From: Prostheceraeus crozeri
Taxonomy: Eukaryota > Platyhelminthes > Polycladida > Euryleptidae
Direction: 5' to 3'
DNA: 64,000 bases
NCBI GenBank assembly: GCA_907163375.1
Contig: CAJQUW010010377.1
Coordinates: 1 to 64,000, forward strand
Part shown: piece by piece, positions 1-12,305 of the stretch
Layout: each line of letters starts with the position of its first letter
How positions within the stretch are numbered: the stretch's first letter is position 1
Translations under genes and position numbers: made by a program
Notes under the pieces: generated by a model
Told to the model about the DNA's origin: nothing
Database searches by the model: none
The model's input: only the letters and a program-made list of their open reading frames with translations

Positions 1-112
1 AGACCGTTCAGGACCTCATAAAAAATTCAAAAAAATAGTATCTTTAAAAACGACATAAATTCATGAATTTGAACCCTTTTTCAGGTTATTAAGACTTAAA
101 TACAATTCGGCT
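1..112 (+). repeat. Fragment of a B-type Polinton terminal inverted repeat
   Basis: These bases match, with small differences, the outer part of the left terminal repeat of Polinton B (from 36081 inward), in the same orientation. The shared features are the AGACCGTTC start, the palindrome AAATTCATGAATTT and the CCCTTTTTCAGGTT block. Similarity stops near 112. Whether this is a solo scrap or the end of a further element cannot be told because the window begins here. Confidence 0.85.
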
Positions 113-1966
113 TAGATCAAGAGTCAGCAAGCATTGCAACACAACATGTGCAATGTTTTCCCCCCTAGCTCTTTAGTCACGAGAGAAAGTGTCTTCTCCG
201 CGAGATGAGGAACGCATTGGCAGTCAGCACTCTTCTCCAATTATCTCTATATCAATGGTCGAGAGTCACTGATGTTCTTATCGATGTAGAAGGGCAATTA
301 ATGAGTTCAAAAGCTCTAATCTGAGTAACAACGCGGTAGTAAAGTTAAGCCAATGGAAAATCTAAATGATCTTAACGGTGAACTTTCGTATTTTGGGAAA
401 CAAAATTAGGTAATTCAACATAAATATGACCATGAGTAAAAGGTTCACGAAGCGTAGACATCTCGGACTTAAGAAATATCATAACCAGATCTAGCAATTT
501 CTTTGTCAACTTCTTATTCGACTTAATAACTTAAATAACTAAATCCGAATTATATTTTGCAAATCAGATCTGAACTCAAATCGAAAGCACATTTTCCTGG
601 TCCGATCCGAACTCAAGCGCGAAGCATATTTTGTAACTTATGCAACTGAACTTGCCGTTTTGAGTGAACTTCGACACCAGGTTGCATTTTTGGCAGATAC
701 TTAAACAAGTATAATTCCAAAAAGTTTCAAGATGTTAATTTCATTTTCCAACTTCTTAAAGGCCACATTTGCAGACTAGTGAGCATGTATTTTACTTTCA
801 CGAAAGTCGCTTTAGTTTTCGCAACTGAATTTGTGATAGCCCAAGAGATATTAGTTCGAATTAGTATCACTTCATGAAACCGTAGGGTACTCTCAATGGA
901 CGATTGACGAACTCCCCGACCACACTAAGTCATGTACAGTGGAACTCGGTGACAACTCGCATCAAGTGATCGACGCACAGAATTAAATATTTTATCTGCT
1001 TCGGTTTGCTAGAAGTGTGATTAATACGAAATCGCCGGCACATCGAGGAACCTATTGAGTGGGCAAAAAGGAATTCCTAAAATCCTACAGTGATAGGAAA
1101 AAAGTCGTGCGTCGCTTGCGGATTAATGTTGAGTTCCAGCAAAGTGCTTCGATTGTCAAAATTCCTTCAGATTCGAAGAATTCAGATAAGTGGGCGCAAG
1201 TTTTCTCCTTAATGCTGGACCTTCCAATCATTATTAAAAAAAGTAGAAGACGTACGAAAATTAGTTCACTTGAAGCCTTCACATCCCTCCTCAGCATTTC
1301 TCACTGTATAGTGCATACACTGAATCGAATGTTAGCTAGGCGATGTGTGTTTTGGTGTGTGCGAAGTGATATCACAGCATGCACGCATCTCTCACTGGCT
1401 CTGGTGTCCTCTGCTGACAGCTTATTGTTTGCCATTTCCAATAGCAAGCGACACACGAATTATCCATTCGAGAAGGAGCAAGTTGTCTAATTCTGTGATG
1501 TGCCATTTCGATAATAAGGTTACATATAACCCTTCCTTTCTAGGAAACCGAAGCGCGCGCAGATGAATCTAATTCTGTGGAACGACGTCATAACTGGGAT
1601 TGTCTTCATACTTCATTTCTATGAATATTTTTGATGCGATGTATTAGATTTGTATCGATAAGGATATGGGGTCTTGTCTTTTCCACTCCTATACCGGTCA
1701 CTAACAGTTATGAGTGTAAGCTTCGCTATTGATAAGAGGATTGAGAATTGAAATTCAGCTGCATTTGATAAATAGCAATTTGATTGGTTGCGTCAACAAT
1801 TGTCATAGATATAGAAGTTCCTTTAGTCTTTGACATAAAGTTATGATTTTGTGTTTTCAATGTGTTTTCTTCAAATACATTACAATAATGCACGTGTCTA
1901 AGAAATTCAGAAATCAAGGACTATCTCATACTTCATGTGATGACCTGACAATTCTAGAACTCATAT
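113..1966. other. Non-coding, no feature recognised
   Basis: I see no gene, RNA or mobile element here. The longest open frame (1059-1490) has no recognisable domain and starts at a non-ATG codon. Confidence 0.5.
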
Positions 1967-1970
1967 AATC

Positions 1971-2226
1971 ATAGAAATAAACTGTTTATCTGAAGTTCGC
2001 TAGAATGGAAATTGACTCAAGGTCGCGGCACATCCGAGGGAACTAAGTTGGGGCATGAAGAACCAATTAAATGCTTCGATTTACTCATGTGACTGATTCT
2101 AACCCAATGATACAGACGTTGGCAGGTGCATCTAAGTGAAAATGCGTGCGATTTATGTGCCGTTATTGTGCATTGCATGAAGCTTAATTTCCATTCTAGA
2201 GGTTTTATTGTTGTCAATTTCTATGC
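1971..2226. repeat. Short dispersed repeat with inverted ends, copy 1
   Basis: The ends are imperfect inverted repeats: CATAGAAAT at the left and ATTTCTATG at the right, with CTAGAATGGAAAT and ATTTCCATTCTAG just inside. The interior from about 2085 (TGTGACTGATTCTAACCCAAT) is repeated at 3993-4160. This looks like a small non-autonomous DNA element. No target duplication was established. Confidence 0.55.
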
Positions 2227-2728
2227 ATATAATCGAATCAAATAGCCTTTCAATTCGTCCGAATTTAAGCAATATCTACCGCACTTTCTTTTAGAATTTG
2301 GAATATTCTTCCAGGTGAGCACAACGGTTCCTCTATTTCGATACTGCGATTATCTCTCTGATTAATCTTCTGCATGGACCTCATACAAGCCTACTATTTA
2401 TAAAAAAGTGCTCATGACATTAAATTGAATGAATTACATAATCAAAGATATCCTAGCACACGTGAATAGTCCCTTCATTGTGAGAAGCTAAGTCTAACAA
2501 GTGATTGGCGGCTAATGGACCATGTGGCTTCATGTCTGGTGCACAATACATCAGGTGCCTTGACTAAAGATCTTTTTTGAAGATTTGTAGACGAATTATT
2601 GATCATGTCGTGAAAGCTGTTTCGCTCCATGTGAATGATTGCATCTGACTTTTTCCATTGTCTAAATACTGAAATATTAATGCAATTGCTGAACTAATCG
2701 AATTATTGATGTTTTACTTTAACTGATA

Positions 2729-3481
2729 CCGTATTTCTTTGAATATGAGACGCCCTTGAATAAGGGACGCATGTACAAAAAATAGACTGCTATAGACATA
2801 TTACATGCAGGCTATTGTAATGTGGTAGCTACATCCGCCTGAGCGATTATTAGGCCTACTTATCTTAGTAAAATAAGTCAGTCTACTAGTAAAAATAGGC
2901 GGGTAAATCATGACCAATATAGATAAGATTAAGGCTTATTGTTGTTTGTACATGCAGTACATGATGTTCGTACATACGTACATACGTACATGCAGGCCTA
3001 CTTAAGGTTACTTCATTACCATTTAAGGAGGATTATACGGTAAGCTTCCTCGGCTTTGGAGTCAAGTACCGGTCGAGTAACTTTTGCTGTAAATACTACT
3101 TTGATTATCGGTATTTTCGGTTTCGTAAATTCAGTCTAGTTACATGCATAGTGGCCAACATGTCTGGTATATGAAGTTTTAGTGAGTTACAAGATATGTA
3201 CTACAACCATAAATTCCTTTCATTTCCAAAATATCTGAATATGATAAAGCGTATATTATTAAGAAAAATTACTGGCGAAATTTGCCCATGACATAGGCCT
3301 AAGTGAGGAACGCAAAGGTTACCTAAGAGAATAGTAGCAAAAAACTAAGACATCTTTTTCTAATGAAAGAATGAAAACTTGAACATTTGATACATTTGAA
3401 AACTTGAACCCTGAATATGAGACGCATCAATCAGGGATCTGAAAAAAATAAGAGACGCGTCTCTTATTCAAAGAAATAAGG
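2729..3481. mobile_element. Non-autonomous DNA transposon (MITE-like), TA target duplication
   Basis: The 753-bp element has terminal inverted repeats CCGTATTTCTTTGAATA at the left and the complement of CCTTATTTCTTTGAATA at the right. TA lies immediately outside at both ends (2727-2728 and 3482-3483). The inverted similarity continues inward through GAGACGC-rich sequence. No transposase is encoded. A TA duplication suits Tc1/mariner-like or pogo-like mobilisation, but the family is not identified. A TACG microsatellite lies inside near 2960-2995. Confidence 0.75.
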
Positions 3482-3518
3482 TATTCGTGATTTATGAAGA
3501 TAAACTTTCAAGTGTGAT

Positions 3519-3650
3519 AATCCTGTCTGTTCTTTTCGAGAGAACTCCACCTATTGAAAATCAATTAGCATATATTACTTTTACATAAGAATAATATATG
3601 CTAATTGATTTTCAACAGGTGGAGTTCTCCGGAAAAAGAGCAGACACGAT
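3519..3650. repeat. Long fold-back inverted repeat
   Basis: Arms 3540-3576 and 3593-3629 are complementary over 37 bp with one mismatch, around a 16-nt loop. Weaker pairing extends outward to about 3519 and 3650. It could be a small fold-back MITE or a transcribed hairpin; nothing here decides between them. Confidence 0.8.
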
Positions 3651-3992
3651 ATTCGCAATTGTTAGATAACGATTAAAGAGAAAATGCAGCTCCTCAATCA
3701 ATTGAATGGAATGAAATCTACAAACGAACTAGAATTGCCCTTTCTGAATTGAACCGTATCTACTATTGGCTTGGAAGTGGATTTCAGTTGTCGAATTTTA
3801 CTATTGTTTTGGAATTGACACTATAAATTCGCACTTGCTATTGTTGTCCTGGTGAGTGCCGTTCATGGTCTATAAAGCCAATATGCGTATATCTGATCAG
3901 ATTTGTTGTGTCACCACGTACAACCGTGCAAAAAGACACTGAACAGGGGTCTATTGCATAAAAATAATTGGAATAATTGCAATAATGGAATT

Positions 3993-4160
3993 GCACATGT
4001 GACTGATTCTAACCCAATCATGCAGCCGTTGAAAGTGTATCTAAGTGAAAATTCGTGCGATTTTTGTGCCACTATTGTGAATTGAAAGCTTTGCATCCAT
4101 TCTAGAAGTTTTGTTGTTATCAATTTCTACGACTTCAGATAAACAATATATTTCTATGGT
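3993..4160. repeat. Short dispersed repeat, copy 2
   Basis: This segment repeats the interior and right end of the element at 1971-2226, including CATGTGACTGATTCTAACCCAAT and CCATTCTAGAAGTTTTGTTG. It continues with ACTTCAGATAAAC, which in copy 1 is found inverted at the left end. Confidence 0.6.
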
Positions 4161-4161
4161 A

Positions 4162-5163
4162 ATGTTGGAATGTTGGTAATGTGACATTATTGATGAAAGC
4201 TAATCGGCTGTGGTCTCAGTAGGTCGATGCAAATTTAACACTTCATTAGAGAGAGAGAGAGATTCAAATAGAAGTTTAGAAGCGGTTAAACAGATGTAAT
4301 TATTAGTTTATGAAACCGAATTTTCTTCAACTATTATTTATCAGTTGTGAACTGATAAATATCAGATACTAACTTTTGAGCTTTTATGCAATAGACCCCC
4401 AGAATGCTCTGTTACAGAAGGGTAAAAGGCTTTCCAAGCCGACCAACCGTAAACCAAACAGACATGTTCTAGGCCACGACCCGTCAGACGCCTATCAGTT
4501 CTGCAGAATCACAAACATACTTGTAAAACACTATAGAACTCAAAGACGCTGGCAAAGCATTCTTGACAAAGACTGAATGTACTCGTCTGGAGGTTAAACC
4601 ATCGGACGATAAAAGCCTCAATGTAGACATACTTTTATAATTTTCTTTAATTTCAATGTAAAGACTTCGAGAAGCTCAGTGACATTTTTCCTTTATAAAA
4701 TAGTAATTAGATTTGAATGCAAGCGCGTAGTTGTCCAGAAGCGCTGAATTGTTATTTAGTTTTCTGATTCTGTCTTTATATTCTGTTAGTCTCGGTCCAT
4801 ATCAGAGTTTAGTAGATAGTGGCCCAAACAGAAGTCTACTCAAAACATCGAAATTCTTCATACATTCACATGTTTTGATTCGATATCGTTTCATGACGTG
4901 AAATTACAGTATTTTGAATCTGACATAGTCTTCAGATATCAGCTATCGACACGATTGTCATCATCGCCGCTCTTTGAGAAGCAGATGAACTGTGACCGTT
5001 TCCATAGAATTGATTGATTTGGAGGACAACTACGATGTGATTACTTCTTCATAGACGGAAATTGACTGTATTTTTTTGAGTACAGATTTTTCCTATCTTG
5101 TTGTTTATGCAATCACATTTCAAGTATATGTAGCAATTTCACAAAAAATCCAAATTCAACATC
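4162..5163. other. Non-coding, short GA microsatellite only
   Basis: No gene or element was recognised apart from a short (GA)n run near 4250-4262. Confidence 0.5.
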
Positions 5164-5717
5164 ATCTAGAGCAGGGGTTTTCAAAATTATTTTTCGCGCC
5201 CCAATCGAAATTATTAACTACTGCCTCACACCCCACTATCAACTTGTCAACGCCACACGACGTAAATTCCGACGTTGAATTATCGGTAGTGATCATGATT
5301 TACCACGTTCTCATAACTATTCCTACATTTAAAACATCCTATCAAAAGTGTACATGGTGAAGTGAATGGAAAGTAGCATCCGGAATGAAACTTAAGTACC
5401 TTTATCAAAACGTTCGTACAGAAAAGTTCCGCCTCAATGAGGAAAATGGGCCTGTTTGGACAGCTTTCCAAAATCACGCTTATTCGAAGAAAGTTGCAGC
5501 CGAAGATCTGAAGAAACATTGAGGCGGTTGCGGAATTTGTCCTTCAGATATGAGAGACGAGAGAATCCCATTTCGCACAAGTATGTAGATGCAAGACGAA
5601 CAGCGATTCGAAGAGCACACGCAGTGACAAGGGAATTCTTTTGCGTGCGGACATGCATGAGTGGCATCTATGAGGGAAGTGCCTCTAGAGCTCTTTTTTT
5701 TTTTTTACTGAATTTTC

Positions 5718-5757
5718 ACCCCTAGCACAGCTATGAGCCATGAACGAAGCTAGGGGT
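5718..5757 (-). other. Hairpin in LINE 3' UTR
   Basis: ACCCCTAGC (5718-5726) and GCTAGGGGT (5749-5757) form a perfect 9-bp stem with a 22-nt loop, about 12 nt from the LINE poly(A). Many LINEs carry a 3' structure recognised by their own reverse transcriptase. That role here is an inference. Confidence 0.7.
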
Positions 5758-5834
5758 TACTCAATGAAAAACTAATAAATTGTATTATTTTAAATAAATA
5801 AAAATAGAAAAAAACAACAGATCTTCTAATCTGA

Positions 5835-8642
5835 TTAAACTGTCCCCATCAGAAACATGTTCGCACGCCTCTTGAAAGTATCAAGATTGTATTGGTCAGG
5901 GAAAGTGGTCTGGGGAAGCTGATTCCAAAGCTGTGTCGTGCGAACAAAAAAGCTTTTCGAGCGACTCACAGTACGTGCGCGTTCTAAGCTCACATGATAG
6001 CATGTGAGTGCATTAGCTCTGCGTGTGCTTCTGGAGAAGATCTTAGGTTTGGGTACGCACTCATTTACTGCAGAGCTGCTTCTACCGAAATAGTACCTGT
6101 AGAAGAGACTGAGTGAAGCAACATCCCGTCTGACGGAGAGCGGCTGCAACTTGCTAGCAAGATTTTCACCCATGAGATTCTTGACACGTTTCTCAACCCG
6201 TTCAAGGAGGTTAAGATGCGTTTGTGGGGCGCCTGCCCACAGATGACAACAATACTCCATCAGAGGACGAATAGTGGACTTGTAAAGATAGCAGACAGTC
6301 TGTGGTGGAAGATAGCTGCTGGCACGATAGAGACTACCAATGCGTTGAGCTGCCTGCTTGCTAATGGATTGGATGTACGGTTTCCATGACAAGTCCTTCG
6401 TAACCGCCAATCCAAGGAAGGAGATGGAATCTTGTTCTCTGATCCTATTATCTGACATCTTAATGCTATGATCATCATCTCCTTTAAGTCGTGAGTGCAG
6501 AATACTATGAGTTTTTGAAGGATTGAAGGAAACAAGCCAATTGGCGCCCCATTCTGAGACCCTGCGTAAGTCTTCATTAAGAACGTCGCATAGCTGCTGA
6601 CGTTGCTGAGTGTTCTTAGCGAGTCGCTCATTGGAATTGAAGAGTGTTGTGTCATCTGCATACATCACCAATTTACTCACTAGGCAGTCTGGGAGGTCGT
6701 TGATGTACAGCAGAAAAAGAGTGGGTCCCAAAATTGACCCTTGAGGAACTCCTGCATTGATAAACTTGGTGGAAGACTTTTGGCCATCTAAGACGACAGA
6801 TATCTGCCGATCACTAAGAAAAGAAGCAAGAAGTTTGTGGAGTTGATTAGCAACTCCATAGGACTTGAGCTTCATAAGGAGTCCCTGATGCCAGACTTTA
6901 TCGAATGCCTTGGAAATATCCAAGGCAACTGATCTCGTCTCACCTTGTCTGTCAAGGACACGACTCACATGTTCAGTGACATATGAAAGAAGATCTGCAG
7001 TTGATCGAGAGTGCCTGAAGCCATACTGTTCTTCTGATAGAAGGTTCTGAGTTTCAAGGAAGTTAACAATGTGTTGGTTAATCACTGCTTCAAAAATCTT
7101 GCCAGCAATTGGAAGCAGGCTGATAGGACGGTAACTAGATGGAAGAGATGAGTCAGAACCTTTCTTTGGAACTGGAACCACGGAAGCTACTTTCCAACAA
7201 GAGGGAAACTCACCGGTGGATACACATCTATTGAACAGTTTAGATAAAAGTGGAGAAAGCTCAGGTGAGAGATGCTTGAAGACCGAAACCGGGATGCCAT
7301 CTGGTCCACTAGACTTAGAGCTATCGAGACCGGCGATGATCTTTTTGACGTTTCGGACTGTGACTGAAGGAGGACTAACTGTCTCATCAGTGCGCGTGGG
7401 AATTGGAGGTGGAATTCTACCTCCATCGTCTAATGACGAATTCTTCGCAAACTCTTTGCAAAGAAGCTCGGCTTTGTCTGCTGAGGTTGTCGCCATAGAA
7501 GTACTGACTTCGGCAAGACGGAGTGCTGGGATGGAGGATTTGTTCCTATTGGTGACACTGTTGTAAATCCTCCAGAAGTCCTTAGAGCCAAGCTTTTGGG
7601 TAGCAATGGATTTCCGTACATACAAAGCGTAACGGCTTTTGGCCTGATGTATGGTTTCCTTGCAATATCTACGTGCGGTTTTGTACAATTCAAGATTGCC
7701 AGCGCTACTGTCACGCTTATACTTATGGAAAAAGTGGTCACGCTGGCAAGTTGCAGCTGCACATTCTGGTGTAAACCAAGGTTGTGAGTGGGGCTTCATT
7801 TGGAAAGTACGGTGAGGAATGTAGGCCAGAATCAAATTCTCAGCTTGAACTTGACTAAGAAAAGTGCGGAAGCCACACCAGTCTGCTTTGGAGAATTGAT
7901 AAACTGTTCTATGGAAGGGTGCAGACGGTGTGGAGCAAACTTGTTTGCCAGAAACTGTGATAACACAGTGATCAGACGTGCCGAGGGGAGAAGTAACCTT
8001 GTGTGAAAAACAAGTTGGATTTGAGGTGAGAAACAGGTCAAGGAGATATCCAGTATCCCCAGCTCGGTCAGGAACTCTGGTAGGACAAGTGACAATTTGA
8101 CTAAGGTTGTGAGAGACAGCGAAATCCTGGGCTGCCTGACCGGAGAGATCGGTGGTGCGTGAGTGCACAAGCCAGTCAACATTGTGCACGTTGAAGTCAC
8201 CAAAAACGGCAACTTCAGCGCTGGGATACTCTTGTAGAAGAGAATCGATCTTGTCAGAAAGAACATTGAAAATATCCGCATTAGTTGATGGAGAGCGGTA
8301 TAGGAAAAATAGAAGAAGTGTGGTCTTCTGCAGCGGCGCAATGAAGGCAAGATACTCATGCCTTGGATCCTCTGAGCTGCGAAGCCTTCTCAAGGGAAGG
8401 CTTGTCTTGGCATAGACTCCAAGACCATGACAAGGTGCTTTATCCATCCGGTGAAATATGTATCCATCAGGAGTAACGTCGCTTGATGACACACTGGGAT
8501 CTAACCTGGTTTCCGACAGGGCTAGAAGATCTGGTGACTTACCTTGCAGGAAGATGTTGATGTCGTCGTAATTGGACCTCAGTCCTCTTACGATGCACGC
8601 TAACAGATGGTGTACAGCTGCTGCTCTCCTTGATTTTAACAC
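5835..8642 (-). CDS. LINE ORF2: AP endonuclease and reverse transcriptase
   Basis: The 935-residue protein would nick chromosomal DNA and copy its own RNA into the nick. Residues about 15-230 form the AP-type endonuclease, with SETR, the GDFN motif and the SDHC motif near its end. The reverse transcriptase follows from about residue 430: SSGPDGIP, YRPISLLP, ALDISKAFDKVWH, GVPQGSILGP and the catalytic YADD. The C-terminal part (SFLGLAVTKDLSWKPYI, RPLMEYCCHLW) is typical of the CR1/Jockey group. There is no internal stop, so this copy looks recently active. The exact clade is not decided. Antisense frames across it are shadows. Confidence 0.93.
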   Translation of the reverse strand: MLKSRRAAAVHHLLACIVRGLRSNYDDINIFLQGKSPDLLALSETRLDPSVSSSDVTPDGYIFHRMDKAPCHGLGVYAKTSLPLRRLRSSEDPRHEYLAFIAPLQKTTLLLFFLYRSPSTNADIFNVLSDKIDSLLQEYPSAEVAVFGDFNVHNVDWLVHSRTTDLSGQAAQDFAVSHNLSQIVTCPTRVPDRAGDTGYLLDLFLTSNPTCFSHKVTSPLGTSDHCVITVSGKQVCSTPSAPFHRTVYQFSKADWCGFRTFLSQVQAENLILAYIPHRTFQMKPHSQPWFTPECAAATCQRDHFFHKYKRDSSAGNLELYKTARRYCKETIHQAKSRYALYVRKSIATQKLGSKDFWRIYNSVTNRNKSSIPALRLAEVSTSMATTSADKAELLCKEFAKNSSLDDGGRIPPPIPTRTDETVSPPSVTVRNVKKIIAGLDSSKSSGPDGIPVSVFKHLSPELSPLLSKLFNRCVSTGEFPSCWKVASVVPVPKKGSDSSLPSSYRPISLLPIAGKIFEAVINQHIVNFLETQNLLSEEQYGFRHSRSTADLLSYVTEHVSRVLDRQGETRSVALDISKAFDKVWHQGLLMKLKSYGVANQLHKLLASFLSDRQISVVLDGQKSSTKFINAGVPQGSILGPTLFLLYINDLPDCLVSKLVMYADDTTLFNSNERLAKNTQQRQQLCDVLNEDLRRVSEWGANWLVSFNPSKTHSILHSRLKGDDDHSIKMSDNRIREQDSISFLGLAVTKDLSWKPYIQSISKQAAQRIGSLYRASSYLPPQTVCYLYKSTIRPLMEYCCHLWAGAPQTHLNLLERVEKRVKNLMGENLASKLQPLSVRRDVASLSLFYRYYFGRSSSAVNECVPKPKIFSRSTRRANALTCYHVSLERARTVSRSKSFFVRTTQLWNQLPQTTFPDQYNLDTFKRRANMFLMGTV

Positions 8643-8968
8643 CTCTCTTTACTTCACTTTCCACTTTAAAATCTCTTCGCCTTATCTTAATTACCTTTCC
8701 ATCCTGTCACTTGGCGAATGTAAAGCTGATGATAACAATAACACAACTTCTCTGACTGCGAGACAAGACGGTGTTCTAAAAACTCTCTCTCCGGGCTGTT
8801 GGAGACTAGAATAACTTACTTTGGTGATTTATATGTATCTGTATATATCTGCTGTATATCTCTCCAACACCGGGTCATAAAGTAAGCAAAGTAGTCTTCG
8901 CAGACGCCATTGCGTCACGCCCCACCGAAAAGTTTGTCGCGCCTCCTTTGGGAAACCCTGATTTAGAG

Positions 8969-11899
8969 CAAAAGACTCAAAATCCCGAGTGTGTTTTGGG
9001 TAACGCCAACCCTGTGTGCAGCTGAGCGTTTGCTTCACACAATAGCAAGCTTCGCAGACTTCGAGAAGCGTGGATTCACCGTAGAGCTAGTTCACTTTTC
9101 TTTTATGCGACTCGCATTTCTAATACACTCGTGATTCAATGATGTTGACATTTTCTATTAATACTTGATGATTGTGACGACTCCTTGTATTATCTGATTT
9201 ACAATTGTTCACTAATTATGAGCACTTTCTCCTGCATTCACAATTGAAGAAGGAATGGCTCTGAAACTTTCAATTTGAACACATTTCTAATTCGAAAGTC
9301 ACCAGTAAGGAGCAGTACATTCTATTATCCAGCACAGGGCAAACGCCAAGGAGAGTTTTATCGAGAGCTGTGAACAGGTATCGTTGATCTGATGATGGCA
9401 TGATAACATGTAAAGAAAAATATAAGCGATCTGTACAAGATTGTTGCTTATTTGTTGCTTATTAAGAGAGGAAGCAGAGAGTCAATAGAATCATAGCTTT
9501 GTCTTGTCGACAATTATCATCGAGTAGAATTATGATGCCTGGTTGTTAAGATTGGCATGAATTCCATTCGTCTTCAATGTGATGAAGAGATTGTTTAGAT
9601 GAAAATTACGGTGCAGGATGAGTGTACTGCATTTACCTGAGCATATAGAGCATATGTGGTCATTAACATATTTCTGCCACGATGATCAGTGACGATTTCG
9701 TAAACCAGCCACTTTGATATAGTGGATTTCAGGAAGAAATGTGCGACATCAACAAACGGGAAGGATGACTGCTCTTGTTAGCATGATCAGTGTTGAAATG
9801 AACTATATATACTTTTAACGGACCTGGGATATAACGTGTAAAATAATACAATCCCTTCAAGGATGTTATAAGCGGCTATATCGTGCCATTAAATAAAAAT
9901 GTCTACAGAAAATATGTTACTTGATATACTGACGAATTCATGTAATAAAAGGACGCTGGAGATGGGGAAGAAAAAGAGAAAAAAATCACATTATCAGATG
10001 AATAGGAATGCAAAATCTTGCTTTAGAAAGCAAATGTTGCAAAAAGAAAGATGGGCTTACATGACATACAAATAACTATCAAATTAAGTGACTCATGATC
10101 ATGTAGACTTTGTATTAGTGTAACAAACAGATTACGTATCAATGAGAGTAACAAACGCAATATTTCAAGTGTCGTTGAAGGTGAAAATAAATCTAACAGA
10201 CATACAGTATCGTTGACGCCAGTAATCACAATAATCATATTTAATAATCATCATCTTGATGTGCAAGGAGCTATCGGTACACGCATTACAAAAAAAATAA
10301 TGCACAAAGTTGAGATATAGCACGCCTCATCTGAGCAAAATGTAGCTAACGATCAGCGAGGCGAAAAGTCAAAAGTTCAAGGATTCCCGGCTACCAAGGA
10401 AATCAATGAATCGGCAAGCAGGTACAGATAGGCAGAGGGAATGAAACGACTCGGTTAGAAAATTTCCACTGACGATGTTCAAGTTTGAGTCAGTAGCAAG
10501 CGAATTTGGTGATGGAATATTCAATAAGTGATGATAGGCCGTATAGGTGACATACAAATCATACTTGCAAACTGTGTGCTGGTAATTCATACTTCTGGGC
10601 CGAAAATATCATAGTGAGGCTGGGGCCGCAAGGATGGACGAATTCATACTATTGCAGAGAAGCGGTAAGACAGCAAAACACGACAGCGACCAAGCAGACG
10701 ACGATAGGAGCAACCTTTTCCACAAATCAAAACTAACACTCGACAGACGTACACGGAGAACACTGACACACTCCGCACCAACAAATCACCATTCTTAAAA
10801 GAGCACCGTATGTACATACACGTAGCACAAGCCCCTCTGTCCACTCTTCACCTCTTTGTCCCCTCTGTAAATGACAGTCGCGCAATACCAAACATCTCTT
10901 CTTTTGCCCAACGCCTGACGCTCCCTGGACCCCCTCCCAATAGCAAGGCGGTTGACATCAACACTACCACGAAAAGCGGAGCAGTATAAAGTAATTAGTT
11001 TTGCAAAGACTACTGTATACTTCGGGGGGTCGCACGTGGACTGGTAACTTTGAAAATTGTATTTTAAAGCATACAAAGCGAAACATAATGATATCAAAAG
11101 TTAATTTTTAGAATATGTCCCATTTCTGAAATAGAAATTGTATTCATTTCGAATCTGCTGGCCTTGCGGGAGATGGATAGAATTGATAATCCACACTTTG
11201 GATGAAAACAAAAACACAAATTCAACGTGATATCTATACTTCAAACTTCTAACGACTGAGTTGTCTCGCGCAGCATGTCTAAAGAGTGAATATTCAGTAT
11301 GTGTAGGAGATCACGTCACTCTGACAGCCATTGGCTGGCTAGACAGGAAAGTCGCAATGGAACGAATTTAAACCAGTCAGTCTAGTTGCTTTTTAACGGG
11401 GAAAATATGTAATGTATCATATTTAAGCAATTGCAGCAATTATAAATATTTTTAGGTACAAATACTATCCTGAAGCAAAATGCACCTTGTACAAAAAAAC
11501 GAAAGTCAATTGGAAGAACTTCATGAAGGATGCTGGCTGTGCTTCCCCTTACGATGGCAATAGATAGTCGTTGCCAGAGATGTTCTGTCTCGTTCTGCCA
11601 GAGATGATTCCCTCTGCCAGACTCTCATTCCTATCTGTCTCACAAACGTCTTGTGGAGTGGCCAACTGGCTGGAAAATTATATCTCGTTCACAGTCAGTT
11701 CCTCATACTTTGTCTTCTTCCTTTCTTCAGCCTTTGTTGCTGCGGCACTTGCAGCATCTGCCACGGACATGACATTGGAGCCGGCAAAGGTAGTCCAAGG
11801 CGACCAAGGAGAGATGGACTGCGTACTGCCGAGACCTGCATGCGTAGACGTATGATTATGACACCACAGTAGTGACGGAACTTGGAAGACATAGCACTC
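8969..11899. other. Non-coding, no feature recognised
   Basis: AT-rich sequence without a convincing gene or element. Open frames of 60-100 codons occur on both strands but have no domain. 11570-11900 could be worn upstream LINE sequence, but I cannot support that. Confidence 0.45.
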
Positions 11900-12305
11900 C
11901 AGGACGACGACAGAAATGGAGAAATACTCGGGTGTCAAGTCGAAACAGCGACCAAGAGACCAAAGCCACACAAGGCTACCGGTACAGATGGCATCACAGG
12001 AAAGATGCTACATGCAGGTGATACATAATTGGCAGAAGCGCTGCTCATTATATGCATGCTTTGTTATAAGCATGGTTTGCTTTGTTATCAGCATGGTTTG
12101 CTTTGAAGAGAAAGTTCCTCATGAATGGAACAAGTCGGTTATAGTGACGCTGCCAAAGAAAGGAGATATAAGCATCTGCAGCAACTGCTTCATCTTATCT
12201 CTGATAAACCACGTGTACAAGGTGTTCTTGCTGATCATCCTAGAGCGTCTGAAAGCTTGTGTCGAACCATTCCTGGTAAAAGAACAAACGGGTTTCCGTA
12301 GAGAC

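Larger units (their letters stand above)
5694..8700 (-). mobile_element. CR1/Jockey-group LINE inserted in a hAT element
   Basis: A minus-strand non-LTR retrotransposon. Its 3' end is marked by a poly(A) tail, read as 13 T on the plus strand at 5694-5706. The 3' UTR has a hairpin, and one long ORF encodes endonuclease plus reverse transcriptase. The 5' boundary is not sharp; I see no ORF1 between 8643 and 8960, so the copy is probably 5' truncated. No target-site duplication could be recognised. The open ORF implies a young insertion. Confidence 0.85.
5172..8960. mobile_element. hAT-type DNA element interrupted by a LINE
   Basis: The left end CAGGGGTTTTCAAAA (5172) and the right end, read inward as CAGGGTTTCCCAAAGG from 8960, are typical hAT termini. 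Both continue into similar GCGCC-containing sequence. The flanking octamers are ATCTAGAG (5164-5171) and ATTTAGAG (8961-8968), seven of eight identical and of the nTCTAGAn type favoured by many hATs. Only about 0.5 kb at the left and a short right piece are hAT sequence; the middle is a LINE on the minus strand. No hAT transposase is recognisable, so the element was non-autonomous. Confidence 0.75.

Noticed and set aside
1059-1490. Open frame of 143 codons near the window start
   Set aside because: It lacks an ATG start and any recognisable domain, and sits in otherwise non-coding AT-rich sequence.
5679-5693. Target-site duplication of the CR1/Jockey-group LINE
   Set aside because: I could not find a convincing partner for this flank near the LINE 5' side.
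11571-11971. Possible gene upstream of the RTE-like relic
   Set aside because: Several overlapping frames on both strands, none with a domain; at best worn LINE sequence.
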